In this document: piece by piece, positions 24,123-31,913 of the stretch | Layout of the letters: each line of letters opens with the position of its first letter | Position numbering within the stretch: position 1 is the stretch's first letter | Assembly (NCBI GenBank): GCA_040275305.1 | Contig: JBEOJY010000014.1 | Location: 1 to 39,215, forward strand | Source of the DNA: JBEOJY01 sp040275305 | GTDB taxonomy: Bacteria > Pseudomonadota > Alphaproteobacteria > UBA9219 | Length of the DNA: 39,215 nucleotides | Direction: 5' to 3' | Notes under the pieces: generated by a model | The model's database searches: none | The model's input: the letters and a program-made list of their open reading frames with translations, nothing else | Told to the model about the DNA's origin: nothing | Translations under genes and position numbers: made by a program

Positions 24123-25129
24123 TCGTAGGTAAGCTCTCTCGCTTTCCCATGAAAGATCTTATAGGCCAGAAACGTATAGCCGATCAGCACGGGCAATACG
24201 ACAAGCGCGCCGACAAGAATAACGATCAGCGACTCCGGCGCGCTTGCGGCTTCTGTGATCAGCAGCTTGTCCGGAACGATATACGGGAAGAAACTATAGG
24301 CCAGCCCAACAAAGCAAAGAACGTAAACGGCAACTGTCCCCGCGAACGGCTGCCAGCATCCTTGATCATCAGCTCTGGGAAGACGGCGCAAAACATAGTC
24401 CAATGCGATAACCAAAACGCCTGTAAGGATTGGAACTGGCAAGAGGTAATAGAACTGCGGCAAGGTAAACCACTTGTCAAAGATTCGAGAACTTGCCAAC
24501 GGCGTCGCCAGTGAAACAAGCGCGATGCCCAGCATCGTGGCCCATAAGGAAACGCGCGCCCAGCGAATGGCCTTAAGTTGCAAGGCGCCCTCCGTTTTCA
24601 TGATGAGCCAGCAGGATCCTATCAGGCAATAACCCGCCGCGACGCCACCCCCGACGAGCAGAGAGAAGAAAAACGCCCCGACGCTGCGTTCGAATCCAAG
24701 GATATAAGATCCAAGCATATAGCCTTGCGATATAGCCATCAGCAAAGAACCGGCAAAAAACGCTTTGTTCCACATAGGCTTGTGCTCCGGCTTGCCTTTG
24801 GCGCGAAAGTCGAAAGCAACGCCGCGCAAAATCAATCCCACCAGCATAAAAACAACCGGCAGATAAAGATTCGTCAAAATTAAGCCGTGCGCCGCCGGAA
24901 ACGCGACCAGCAACAGCCCGACGCCAAGCACAAGCCACGTTTCGTTCGCGTCCCAGAACGGTCCGATTGAGGCAATCATAACGTCTTTATCGTCGTCCTG
25001 CGCCAGAGGCTGTAAAATGCCGACCCCAAGATCGTAGCCGTCAAGCGTGGCGTAGATCAGCATCGCAAGCCCCATCAACGCCGCGAAAGAAAGCGGCAAC
25101 CAGCTGCCGTCGTTAAAGATATCGATCAT
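24119..25129 (-). CDS. cydB: Cytochrome bd (CIO-type) quinol oxidase subunit II
   Basis: The 336-residue membrane protein has eight or nine hydrophobic helices. It begins with the family signature MLIYATLDGYDLGVGIL, then GPFWDANETWLVLG and LRGVAFDFRAKGK. With subunit I it forms the terminal oxidase that reduces O2 to water using quinol, without proton pumping. The short spacing and the subunit I type indicate the cyanide-insensitive (CioB) branch. It is 28 bp downstream of cydA; no cydX-like small gene is visible after it. Its stop overlaps that of proA. Confidence 0.96.
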   Translation of the reverse strand: MIDIFNDGSWLPLSFAALMGLAMLIYATLDGYDLGVGILQPLAQDDDKDVMIASIGPFWDANETWLVLGVGLLLVAFPAAHGLILTNLYLPVVFMLVGLILRGVAFDFRAKGKPEHKPMWNKAFFAGSLLMAISQGYMLGSYILGFERSVGAFFFSLLVGGGVAAGYCLIGSCWLIMKTEGALQLKAIRWARVSLWATMLGIALVSLATPLASSRIFDKWFTLPQFYYLLPVPILTGVLVIALDYVLRRLPRADDQGCWQPFAGTVAVYVLCFVGLAYSFFPYIVPDKLLITEAASAPESLIVILVGALVVLPVLIGYTFLAYKIFHGKARELTYD

Positions 25130-25157
25130 TCCAAGCCCCCCAGAGCCTAACCATGAA

Positions 25158-26525
25158 TTACTCAGCCAAAGCCTTGACGACAGCCTTGCCGGGACCGCTC
25201 TTTATCCCCGAAGTCGGCTTATCTCCCGCAGCTTTTGCGAGATAGAAAATCGTGCCGACATACGCGACAAGAAGAACGACATACACCGCCAGATAAAGAG
25301 CAAGGCTAAACCCGACCATCGGCGCAGGAACCTTTGACACGGCATCCGCCGTCTTAAGCACCCCTGTGACCAACCATGGCTGTCGCCCGATCTCGGTGAC
25401 GTACCACCCAGCCAGTGTCGCAAACCACCCGGAAAAAGTCATCGCAAACAGTGCGTTTAGCAGCCATTTGGAATGGGGCTTTCCGCGTCTACAAAAAGAC
25501 TGAAACGCCGCAAGCCACGATACGGCCAGCATAGCCATCCCCAGTCCCACCATAACCCTGAAGCTCCAGAACACGGGGGCGACCGGAGGGTGGTTGTCCG
25601 GAAATGCGTCAATTCCCTTAACCTCGCCGTCAAGCGAATGCGTAAGAATGAGACTAGCAGCGCCCGGTATCTCGACTGCGAAATCGTTACGCTTTTCCCG
25701 CTCGTTCGGTAGGCCGAACAGCACCGCCGGAGCGCGCGCCTGCGTCTTCCATAACCCTTCCATCGCCGCGACCTTCTGCGGCTGATACTGCAGTGTGTTC
25801 AGCCCGTGTTGGTCCCCGGCAAAGATTTGCAGGGGTATGAGCAACGCCGCGACCGCCACGCCGGTTCGCAGCGAAAACATGACCTCTGGCTTTTGATCGC
25901 CGCGCAGCAGCCGCCACGCCGCGATTCCAGAGACAAAAAACGCAGCCGTCAGGCCTGAAGCAAGAAGCACATGTGTAATTCGTGTCGCGAACGAAGGATT
26001 GAAGATCGCCTCAAACCAGTCCACGACATGCGCTTTGCCATCGATCATCGTGAAACCCGCAGGGGTTTGCATCCAGCTGTTCAGCGCGAGGATCCAGAAC
26101 GCCGAGAAAGTAGTGCCCGCCGCGACCAGAACCGTCGCCAGCGTATGCATCCACTGCGGCACACGCCGAAAGCCGAACAGCATGATCCCAAGGAAAGTCG
26201 CTTCAAGAAAGAACGCCGTCAGCACCTCGTATGCCAGCAATGGCCCCGCCACATTGCCAACTGTTTGCATAAAACCGGGCCAGTTGGTCCCGAATTGGAA
26301 CGACATCGTGACGCCGCTGACGATCCCCATCGCGAACGATAACGCAAAAATCTTTGTCCAGAAAAAATAGGCATCCATCCATGCGCAGTTGTTCGTCGCG
26401 CTATACCGCAACTTGAAAAACAGCAAAAACCACCCAAGGGCGATCGTCAGGCTTGGAAACAGAATGTGGAAGGAAATATTGGCGGCGAACTGAATGCGAG
26501 ACAAAAGCGCTGGATCTGTTTCCAT
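25158..26525 (-). CDS. cydA: Cytochrome bd (CIO-type) quinol oxidase subunit I
   Basis: The 455-residue membrane protein carries the hemes and quinol site. The axial histidine lies in SFHILFPS (His20), GRQPW near residue 390 follows GWYVTEI, and the region after TFSAFWILALNSWMQTPAG is typical. The Q loop between helices 6 and 7 is short, as in the CIO (CioA) branch rather than the long-loop E. coli CydA. It heads the cydAB operon. A 21-bp palindrome lies about 80 bp upstream of the ATG and may be a control site. Confidence 0.96.
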   Translation of the reverse strand: METDPALLSRIQFAANISFHILFPSLTIALGWFLLFFKLRYSATNNCAWMDAYFFWTKIFALSFAMGIVSGVTMSFQFGTNWPGFMQTVGNVAGPLLAYEVLTAFFLEATFLGIMLFGFRRVPQWMHTLATVLVAAGTTFSAFWILALNSWMQTPAGFTMIDGKAHVVDWFEAIFNPSFATRITHVLLASGLTAAFFVSGIAAWRLLRGDQKPEVMFSLRTGVAVAALLIPLQIFAGDQHGLNTLQYQPQKVAAMEGLWKTQARAPAVLFGLPNEREKRNDFAVEIPGAASLILTHSLDGEVKGIDAFPDNHPPVAPVFWSFRVMVGLGMAMLAVSWLAAFQSFCRRGKPHSKWLLNALFAMTFSGWFATLAGWYVTEIGRQPWLVTGVLKTADAVSKVPAPMVGFSLALYLAVYVVLLVAYVGTIFYLAKAAGDKPTSGIKSGPGKAVVKALAE

Positions 26526-26571
26526 GTATCAACCTCACTACAGATACGAATCCCGAACTGCGTTCGAAAGG

Positions 26572-26624
26572 ATGCGCAACAAGAATTTAAGGTACTCTAC
26601 CAGTGGTTGCGCAACGCGCAACCA
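26572..26624. promoter_or_regulatory. Palindrome upstream of cydAB
   Basis: TGGTTGCGC (26604-26612) and GCGCAACCA (26616-26624) form a perfect dyad with a 3-bp centre. A further GCGCAAC occurs near 26574. The spacing of these sites in front of the oxidase operon suggests a regulator binding site, although the dyad could also form a hairpin in a leader RNA. Confidence 0.4.
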
Positions 26625-26664
26625 GTAAAATTGAAGCCCTATGCCGAAGAAACCTGTAGACCCC

Positions 26665-26752
26665 ATCGCGCATGAAGAGTTGGAAACGGTTTTGCCACTG
26701 GCACGGCGAAGTCCCCTCCCCCCGTGGAGAGGGTAAGAGAGGGGGGGGATTT
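26665..26752. repeat. Half copy of GC-rich repeat family 2
   Basis: The border ATCGCGCATGAAGAGTTGG (26665-26683) matches the outer end of the copy at 16580-16790. A single CCCCTCCCCCCGTGGAGAGG palindrome follows. The right outer end is missing. The next 110 bp up to family 3 carry short matches to the spacer at 35484-35563. Confidence 0.6.
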
Positions 26753-26862
26753 AGCAAGCAGCAGAAAGTGGTTAGAAGGCAGCATCCTGCCGCAAAGGTG
26801 TTCTGATCCTGATCACGCAACCCTACACATTAACCCATTGTTTGATAAGAAAACTTATCTTA

Positions 26863-27025
26863 GCCGCAAGCGTCATTCCGGCGAAAGCCGGAATCCAGCA
26901 GCGCCGCGTCTGCGGCGCGAAAGACTCTCAATCGCGCTCACAATCGCAGGCCGTGAATTCGTTCTGTTCCGCTCACTGCCGCTCGCAAGCTAGATCCCGG
27001 CTTTCGCCGGAATGACGCTTGCGGC
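26863..27025. repeat. Long inverted repeat (family 3)
   Basis: A 29-bp arm beginning GCCGCAAGCGTCATTCCGGC (26863-26891) is perfectly complementary to 26997-27025, with about 105 bp between. The core CATTCCGGCGAAAGCCGGAAT is of a type widespread in bacterial genomes. No ORF of note lies inside. The whole 26526-27386 gap holds repeats, promoters and no gene. Confidence 0.8.
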
Positions 27026-27210
27026 ATATTTATCCTGCAATATCAATGTACATCTCTGTAGGATAGCATGGATCCTGATACTTGTTTTCTGTTTTCTTGC
27101 CCATCTCCCTATCCCTCCCACGAGGGGAAGGGGACTGCGCCGCCCTTTCTTCGAAGCGCCACAAAACTTGTGCAACCTCAAAATCCCGCTAAGACGGCAA
27201 ATTAAAAAAC

Positions 27211-27271
27211 ATTGATTATCAATACGATAAACTAAATTGTCCTGACATATCGTTTATCTTCTGGACAGAAT
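27211..27271 (+). promoter_or_regulatory. Probable acpP promoter region
   Basis: ATTGAT and ATCAAT (27211-27223) form a 13-bp palindrome. Downstream, CTGACA (27242-27247) and CAGAAT (27266-27271) could be -35 and -10 boxes with an 18-bp spacer, about 115 bp before the acpP ATG. Confidence 0.4.
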
Positions 27272-27386
27272 GATCGTCACGTCCTAGAGAGTACCGTTTG
27301 AGCACGGAAGCGATTCCATATTGCAACCGTAATTCAAGCATGACAGACCAATTAACGTCGTCAACAAACCAAGGGTTAGAAAGACC

Positions 27387-27629
27387 ATGAGCGATATTAC
27401 CGAACGCGTGAAGAAAATTGTCGTCGAACATCTCGGCGTCGATGCCTCCAAGGTTACGGACAACGCCACGCTTGTTGACGATCTTGGCGCCGACAGCCTC
27501 GACCGCGTCGAGCTTGTCATGGCGTTCGAGGAAGAATTTGGCATTGAAATTCCAGATTCTGCGGCTGAAAAGATCGTCACGATCAAGGACGCGATCGAGT
27601 TCATCAACCAGAAAAAGGTTGCGGCCTGA
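27387..27629 (+). CDS. acpP: Acyl carrier protein
   Basis: The 80-residue acidic protein carries growing fatty acyl chains on a phosphopantetheine arm attached to Ser37 in the GADSLDRVEL motif. It starts MSDITERVKKIVVEHLGV and has the helix IVTIKDAIEFI near the end, all standard. It is followed by fabF on the same strand after an 80-bp gap, the usual order. A hairpin in that gap may adjust relative expression. Its own promoter region precedes it. Confidence 0.98.
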   Translation: MSDITERVKKIVVEHLGVDASKVTDNATLVDDLGADSLDRVELVMAFEEEFGIEIPDSAAEKIVTIKDAIEFINQKKVAA

Positions 27630-27634
27630 AGCGC

Positions 27635-27657
27635 TTCCGTCATAAAAAGAGACGGAA
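27635..27657 (+). other. Hairpin between acpP and fabF
   Basis: TTCCGTC (27635-27641) pairs with GACGGAA (27651-27657) around an A-rich loop. No T run follows, so it is more likely an mRNA-stabilising or attenuating stem than a full terminator. Confidence 0.45.
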
Positions 27658-27709
27658 ACCGTAACAAGCTGTTTGAATTCTTTTCGCTACAGGATCGCCT
27701 AAGAAAATC

Positions 27710-28975
27710 ATGCGTCGCATAGTCATCACAGGCTTAGGACTGGTATCGCCGCTTGGCGTGGGCGTAGATACCGTCTGGAAAAGGCTGATCGCTGGCGAAA
27801 GCGGTCTGGGGAGGATCACGTCTTTCGATCCCTCTGACATGCCGTGTCAGGTGGCGGGACAAGTTCCGCGTGGAGACGGACCGGATCAATTCAACCCGGA
27901 CCGTTTCATCGAGCCAAAAGAACAAAAGAAAATGGATATCTTCATCCATTACGCCGTTGCGGCGGCGGCGGAAGCGGTGAAGGATTGCGGCTACGTCCCC
28001 GCGAATGACGAGCAGCGCGAGCGCGTCGGCGTCATGATTGGCTCAGGTATCGGCGGCTTGAACGAGATCTTTGAAACGTCGCTGGTGCTGCATGAAAAAG
28101 GCCCGCGCCGGGTCTCGCCTTACTTCATTCCGCGCAGTTTGATAAACCTCGCCTCCGGACAGGTTTCGATCATCCATGGCTTTCGCGGACCCAACCACGC
28201 AGTCGTCACGGCTTGCGCGACGGGCGCGCACGCCATCGGCGACGCCGCAAGGCTCATTATGCTCGGCGACGCCGATATGATGGTCGCGGGCGGCGCGGAA
28301 GCCGCCGTGTGCAAGATCGGCATCGCGGGCTTCTGCGCCTTGCGCGCGCTTTCCACCGGATTTAACGACACGCCGACCAAAGCCTCGCGCCCGTACGACA
28401 AGGACCGCGACGGTTTCGTCATGGGCGAAGGCTCCGGCGTCGTGGTGCTGGAGGAACTGGAACATGCGCGCAAACGCGGCGCGAAGATTTACGCAGAATT
28501 GATCGGCTACGGCATGTCCGGCGACGCTTACCATATGACGGCCCCGGCCGAAGACGGCAACGGCGGCTATCGCGCCATGAGCATGGCCCTGCAACGCGCG
28601 CAAATCGCGCCGGACCAGATCGACTACATCAACGCGCACGGCACCTCGACCCCGATGGGCGACGAAATCGAAGTCCGCGCGGTCAAGAAACTGCTCGGTT
28701 CCGCCGCAAGCAAGGTTTCGTTGTCATCGACGAAATCCGCGATCGGCCATTTGCTCGGCGCGGCGGGCGCAGCCGAAGCCGTCTTCTCGATCAAGGCCAT
28801 CACGGATCAAATCGCGCCCCCGACCCTTAATCTCGACAACCCGTCGGAAGCCTGCGCGGACATCGACCTCGTGCCCCACAAGGCCAAAAGTCGCAAAATC
28901 AACATCGCGCTGTCGAACTCCTTCGGCTTCGGTGGCACCAACGCTTCGCTTGTCTTCAAGGCGTTTCGGGATTAG
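27710..28975 (+). CDS. fabF: 3-oxoacyl-ACP synthase II
   Basis: The 421-residue condensing enzyme extends acyl-ACP with malonyl-ACP in fatty acid synthesis. The catalytic triad is intact: Cys169 (VVTACATGAHA), His310 (INAHGTSTPMGD) and His347 (KSAIGHLLGAAGA), with Lys342. The C-terminus NSFGFGGTNASLVFK is typical. It follows acpP. The N-terminus MRRIVITGLGLVSPLG is standard and no earlier start is likely. Confidence 0.98.
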   Translation: MRRIVITGLGLVSPLGVGVDTVWKRLIAGESGLGRITSFDPSDMPCQVAGQVPRGDGPDQFNPDRFIEPKEQKKMDIFIHYAVAAAAEAVKDCGYVPANDEQRERVGVMIGSGIGGLNEIFETSLVLHEKGPRRVSPYFIPRSLINLASGQVSIIHGFRGPNHAVVTACATGAHAIGDAARLIMLGDADMMVAGGAEAAVCKIGIAGFCALRALSTGFNDTPTKASRPYDKDRDGFVMGEGSGVVVLEELEHARKRGAKIYAELIGYGMSGDAYHMTAPAEDGNGGYRAMSMALQRAQIAPDQIDYINAHGTSTPMGDEIEVRAVKKLLGSAASKVSLSSTKSAIGHLLGAAGAAEAVFSIKAITDQIAPPTLNLDNPSEACADIDLVPHKAKSRKINIALSNSFGFGGTNASLVFKAFRD

Positions 28976-29006
28976 TGATCGACAAGCCAACCTTGCGCCG
29001 TTAATA

Positions 29007-29177
29007 AGTTCTTCTAAGCGCTCTCTTCGTCTTACGAAAACAAGCATTGCAGAAAGGGCGTCATTGCGAGGAGATACCCGCAAAATGCGGGGATCGACGC
29101 GGCAATCCAGAGTCGGAAGGGCTGTTCCTAGGACTCTGGATCGCCTGTCGCCTGAAAAAGGCTCCTCGCGATGACGG
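29007..29177. repeat. Palindromic MITE, copy 5 (right end lost)
   Basis: The core arms CGTCATTGCGAGGAG (29059-29073) and CTCCTCGCGATGACG (29162-29176) are present, with the CCAGAG..CTCTGG centre. A degenerate left end (about 29007-29019) can be aligned, but the right terminal repeat is absent and sppA begins 24 bp later. No target duplication can be defined. Confidence 0.75.
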
Positions 29178-29199
29178 CCAATTTTCAGGAACCCTTCCC

Positions 29200-31026
29200 A
29201 TGAAAAAAGTCATCGTGCGTGTGCTAGCCGTCATAGGCTTTTTAACCGTGATGTCAGTCTCGTCACTCGTCGCGCTCGGCCTATTCGCGGTCGCAGAAAA
29301 GCGGAAAGAACCAGAATCCATCGTCCTTACGATTGATTTTAACAAAAGCGTCGTCGAAAGCGACGAACCTTCCCCGGTAGACTTCGCCATCAATGAGGAA
29401 TCCATCGCGTTGACAGATGTGTTGCGAGCGATTGACCGCGCGAAAACCGACCCGCGCGTCAAAGCTGTCGTGGGTAAATTCGGCCCAACCCAGCTATCGC
29501 TCGCCCACGCGCAAGAAATCCGCGCTGCAATCGCGGCATTCCGCGCGGCGAAAAAGCCGAGTTACGCCTACGCCACGAGCTACGGCCAATTAGGTGGAAG
29601 TGGCAAAATCTATTTTCTTGCTAGCGCTTTCGAGACTCTGTGGCTACAGCCAATTGGCGCAGTCTCAATCAGCGGCCCCGCGATCCAGTCGCCCTTTTTC
29701 CGGGAAACGCTCGACAAGCTTGGCGCGAAAGCGGATTTCTTGCAACGCGAGGAATACAAATCCTTCATGGACATGGCGACACGCAACGACTTTGCGGCGC
29801 CAGTGCGTGAGAATCTGGAATCGCTGCTGAGCGATCTGGCTGACCAGATGGCGACGGGCGTATCGGAAAGCAGGAGCTGGGATGCCGCCCGCGTACGCCA
29901 AATCATGGCGCACGGCCCCTACACGGATCAGGAAGCGCTGAAGGCGGGGCTTGTGTCGCGCCTCGGCTATGAGGACGAACTGGAAAAAAGCCTGAAGGAA
30001 TCCATCTCGAAAGACGTGAAATTCGTCGGCCCCCAGACCTATCTGAGCTACGCAAAACGCCCCGCGAAGGAAGACTCCCAAAAACCTACGCATATCGCGC
30101 TCATTCATGGCGTGGGCACGATTATTGAACGCGCCTCCGACGGAGGTTCCCTAACAGGCGGCAAAATACTCGGCGCGGATGTCATCGTCGACGCCTTCAA
30201 CCAAGCCATAGAAGAAAAAGACATTAAAGCTATCCTGTTTCGCATCGATAGCCCTGGCGGGTCGCCCGAAGCCTCCGAGTCGATCCGTCGCGTCGTCGTT
30301 CGAGCGAAACAAGCGGGAAAGCCAGTCGTCGTATCCATGGGCAACGTTGCCGCATCGGGCGGTTACTGGTCCACCATGAACGCGGATCGCATCATCGCCA
30401 ACCCCGGCACGCTCACTGGCTCCATCGGCGTCATCTCTGGAAAATTCGTTGTCGGTCCCGCCCTCGAAAAACTGGGCATCCGGCTGGGAACGCTGGTGGC
30501 GCGTAACGCGGCCTCAGGAATCGGCACGGAATCCTTCGAAACCATGTGGTCGACGGAAAAGGAATTCACGCCCGCCCAGCGCGAACGGCTCGCCGCTATG
30601 ATCGACCGCACCTATCAGGCCTTCATTGAAAACGTGGCCGAAGCGCGTAAAATTCCGCTCGACAAAATGCGCGATTTTGCCAAAGGCCGCGTTTACACAG
30701 GCGCTCAGGCGCAAAAGATCGGATTGGTCGATACGCTTGGCGGATTTAAAACAGCGATAGCAACCGTGCGCGAACAACTAAAACTCGAACCTGACGCGCC
30801 TATCAATTATGTCGTGCTGCCCGAACCCCAGAACACGGTTGAAAAACTCATGAAGTTTGTTCTGTCATTGGGAGGAGTGGAAACAAGAATATCGCCCGCC
30901 ATTGCCGCCCTCGGCTTAGAGCGCGGCAATCCGCTCCTGACAGTCTGGCAGGAATCGATCCACGCCCTACGCCCCGCCAGCGCCGCCGAAGCAAGACTGC
31001 CTTTCGCGGAAAGCCTGACGCCGTAA
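29200..31026 (+). CDS. sppA: Signal peptide peptidase SppA (67 kDa type)
   Basis: The 608-residue membrane-anchored serine protease degrades cleaved signal peptides. A single N-terminal membrane segment (VLAVIGFLTVMSVSSLVALG) is followed by two tandem S49 domains. The catalytic dyad is Lys187 (EEYKSF) in the first domain and Ser386 (NVAASGGYW) in the second, as in E. coli SppA. The start MKKVIVRV was chosen because AGGAA lies 8 bases upstream. The frame remains open for 51 more codons upstream but these read through the MITE core. Length fits the long type. Confidence 0.95.
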   Translation: MKKVIVRVLAVIGFLTVMSVSSLVALGLFAVAEKRKEPESIVLTIDFNKSVVESDEPSPVDFAINEESIALTDVLRAIDRAKTDPRVKAVVGKFGPTQLSLAHAQEIRAAIAAFRAAKKPSYAYATSYGQLGGSGKIYFLASAFETLWLQPIGAVSISGPAIQSPFFRETLDKLGAKADFLQREEYKSFMDMATRNDFAAPVRENLESLLSDLADQMATGVSESRSWDAARVRQIMAHGPYTDQEALKAGLVSRLGYEDELEKSLKESISKDVKFVGPQTYLSYAKRPAKEDSQKPTHIALIHGVGTIIERASDGGSLTGGKILGADVIVDAFNQAIEEKDIKAILFRIDSPGGSPEASESIRRVVVRAKQAGKPVVVSMGNVAASGGYWSTMNADRIIANPGTLTGSIGVISGKFVVGPALEKLGIRLGTLVARNAASGIGTESFETMWSTEKEFTPAQRERLAAMIDRTYQAFIENVAEARKIPLDKMRDFAKGRVYTGAQAQKIGLVDTLGGFKTAIATVREQLKLEPDAPINYVVLPEPQNTVEKLMKFVLSLGGVETRISPAIAALGLERGNPLLTVWQESIHALRPASAAEARLPFAESLTP

Positions 31027-31049
31027 TCAGAAGACAGTTATCAGTTATC

Positions 31050-31305
31050 GTAACTGCCAAGCCTCGTTGGAGGCATAAAGACGAACGTCGAAAACAGCGT
31101 CGTCATTGCGAGCCCCCTCTTGGGGGCGACCTGTCCGCCATAGTTGCGTAGCAACGACGGCGGAAGCAATCCAGAGTCGATAGGGCTGTCCTGTGGACTC
31201 TGGATTGCCACGTCGTCGCCAGCCTTAAGGCGGACAACTCCTCGCAATGACGGTCCCTTTTTTCGACGTTTGTTCGACACTCTTGAAGAAGAGTTTGGGA
31301 GTTAT
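31050..31305. repeat. Palindromic MITE, copy 6, inside another repeat (perfect 8-bp duplication)
   Basis: The ends are GTAACTGCCAAGC (31050-31062) and GTTTGGGAGTTAT (31293-31305). CAGTTATC flanks it at 31042-31049 and 31306-31313. The host sequence around it (CAGAAGACAGTTATCAG on the left, CTGTCTTCTGG on the right) is itself a repeat that recurs near 35508-35562. It contains the 38-bp module (31128-31165). Length 256 bp. Confidence 0.93.
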
Positions 31306-31913
31306 CAGTTATCAGGACAACGCTGCGGTGAGATTCTGATTTCTGTCTTCTGGCTTCCTCCTGTCGCAATATGCTTCCACCCCGCGCGGCCATAGGCAAA
31401 GCCCGTAACCAAGGTTAGCCCTGCCGCGAACCACAGGCAGACAAGCCCCGCAAGATTCAGATATTGTGCCATAGGCGCATAGGGTCCGAGGATCAAAAGC
31501 CCCAGCGCAATCAATTGAGCGGTTGTCTTCCATTTGGCTAACCTGCTCACAGGCACGTCAATCGACGAGCCAGCCAGAAACTCGCGTAGCCCCGACACCG
31601 ACAGTTCCCGCAGAAGAATTGCGCACGCAGGAACGATCTGCGCGCCTTCAAAAGTGCCGTTTTGCGCAAGCATCATAAGCACCCCCGCGACCAGCAACTT
31701 GTCGGCAATCGGATCAAGGCACTTTCCGAGCCGCGATACCTGCTTGCTTTTTCGCGCGATATAGCCATCAAGCCAGTCCGTAAGGCTTGCTAAAACATAG
31801 ACCGCGAACGCGCCCCATGCCGCGCGTGACCCCGGAATCGCCATCAACAGCAACAAAGGAGGTATCGCCGCGATGCGAGCGACAGTCAGCCAAGTCGCAA
31901 GCGTGAGTTTCAT
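31305..31913 (-). CDS. pgsA: CDP-diacylglycerol-glycerol-3-phosphate 3-phosphatidyltransferase
   Basis: The 202-residue membrane enzyme makes phosphatidylglycerol phosphate. The CDP-alcohol phosphotransferase motif DWLDGYIARKSKQVSRLG, then CLDPIADK, fits D-x2-D-G-x2-A-R-x8-G-x3-D-x3-D. Several hydrophobic helices are present. The C-terminal 20 residues (after GWKHI) match no usual PgsA ending and are encoded by intergenic-repeat sequence next to a MITE. The start overlaps the lysC stop by 4 bp, an unusual pairing that implies coupling. The function is otherwise standard. Confidence 0.95.
   Translation of the reverse strand: MKLTLATWLTVARIAAIPPLLLLMAIPGSRAAWGAFAVYVLASLTDWLDGYIARKSKQVSRLGKCLDPIADKLLVAGVLMMLAQNGTFEGAQIVPACAILLRELSVSGLREFLAGSSIDVPVSRLAKWKTTAQLIALGLLILGPYAPMAQYLNLAGLVCLWFAAGLTLVTGFAYGRAGWKHIATGGSQKTEIRISPQRCPDN

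Noticed and set aside
27211..27223. An FNR-box-like TTGAT..ATCAA before acpP.
   Set aside because: The half-sites are separated by one base instead of four, so it does not fit FNR/FixK sites.
29047..29199. A longer start for sppA.
   Set aside because: It would begin inside the MITE core and bury the membrane anchor; the ATG at 29200 has a proper ribosome binding site.
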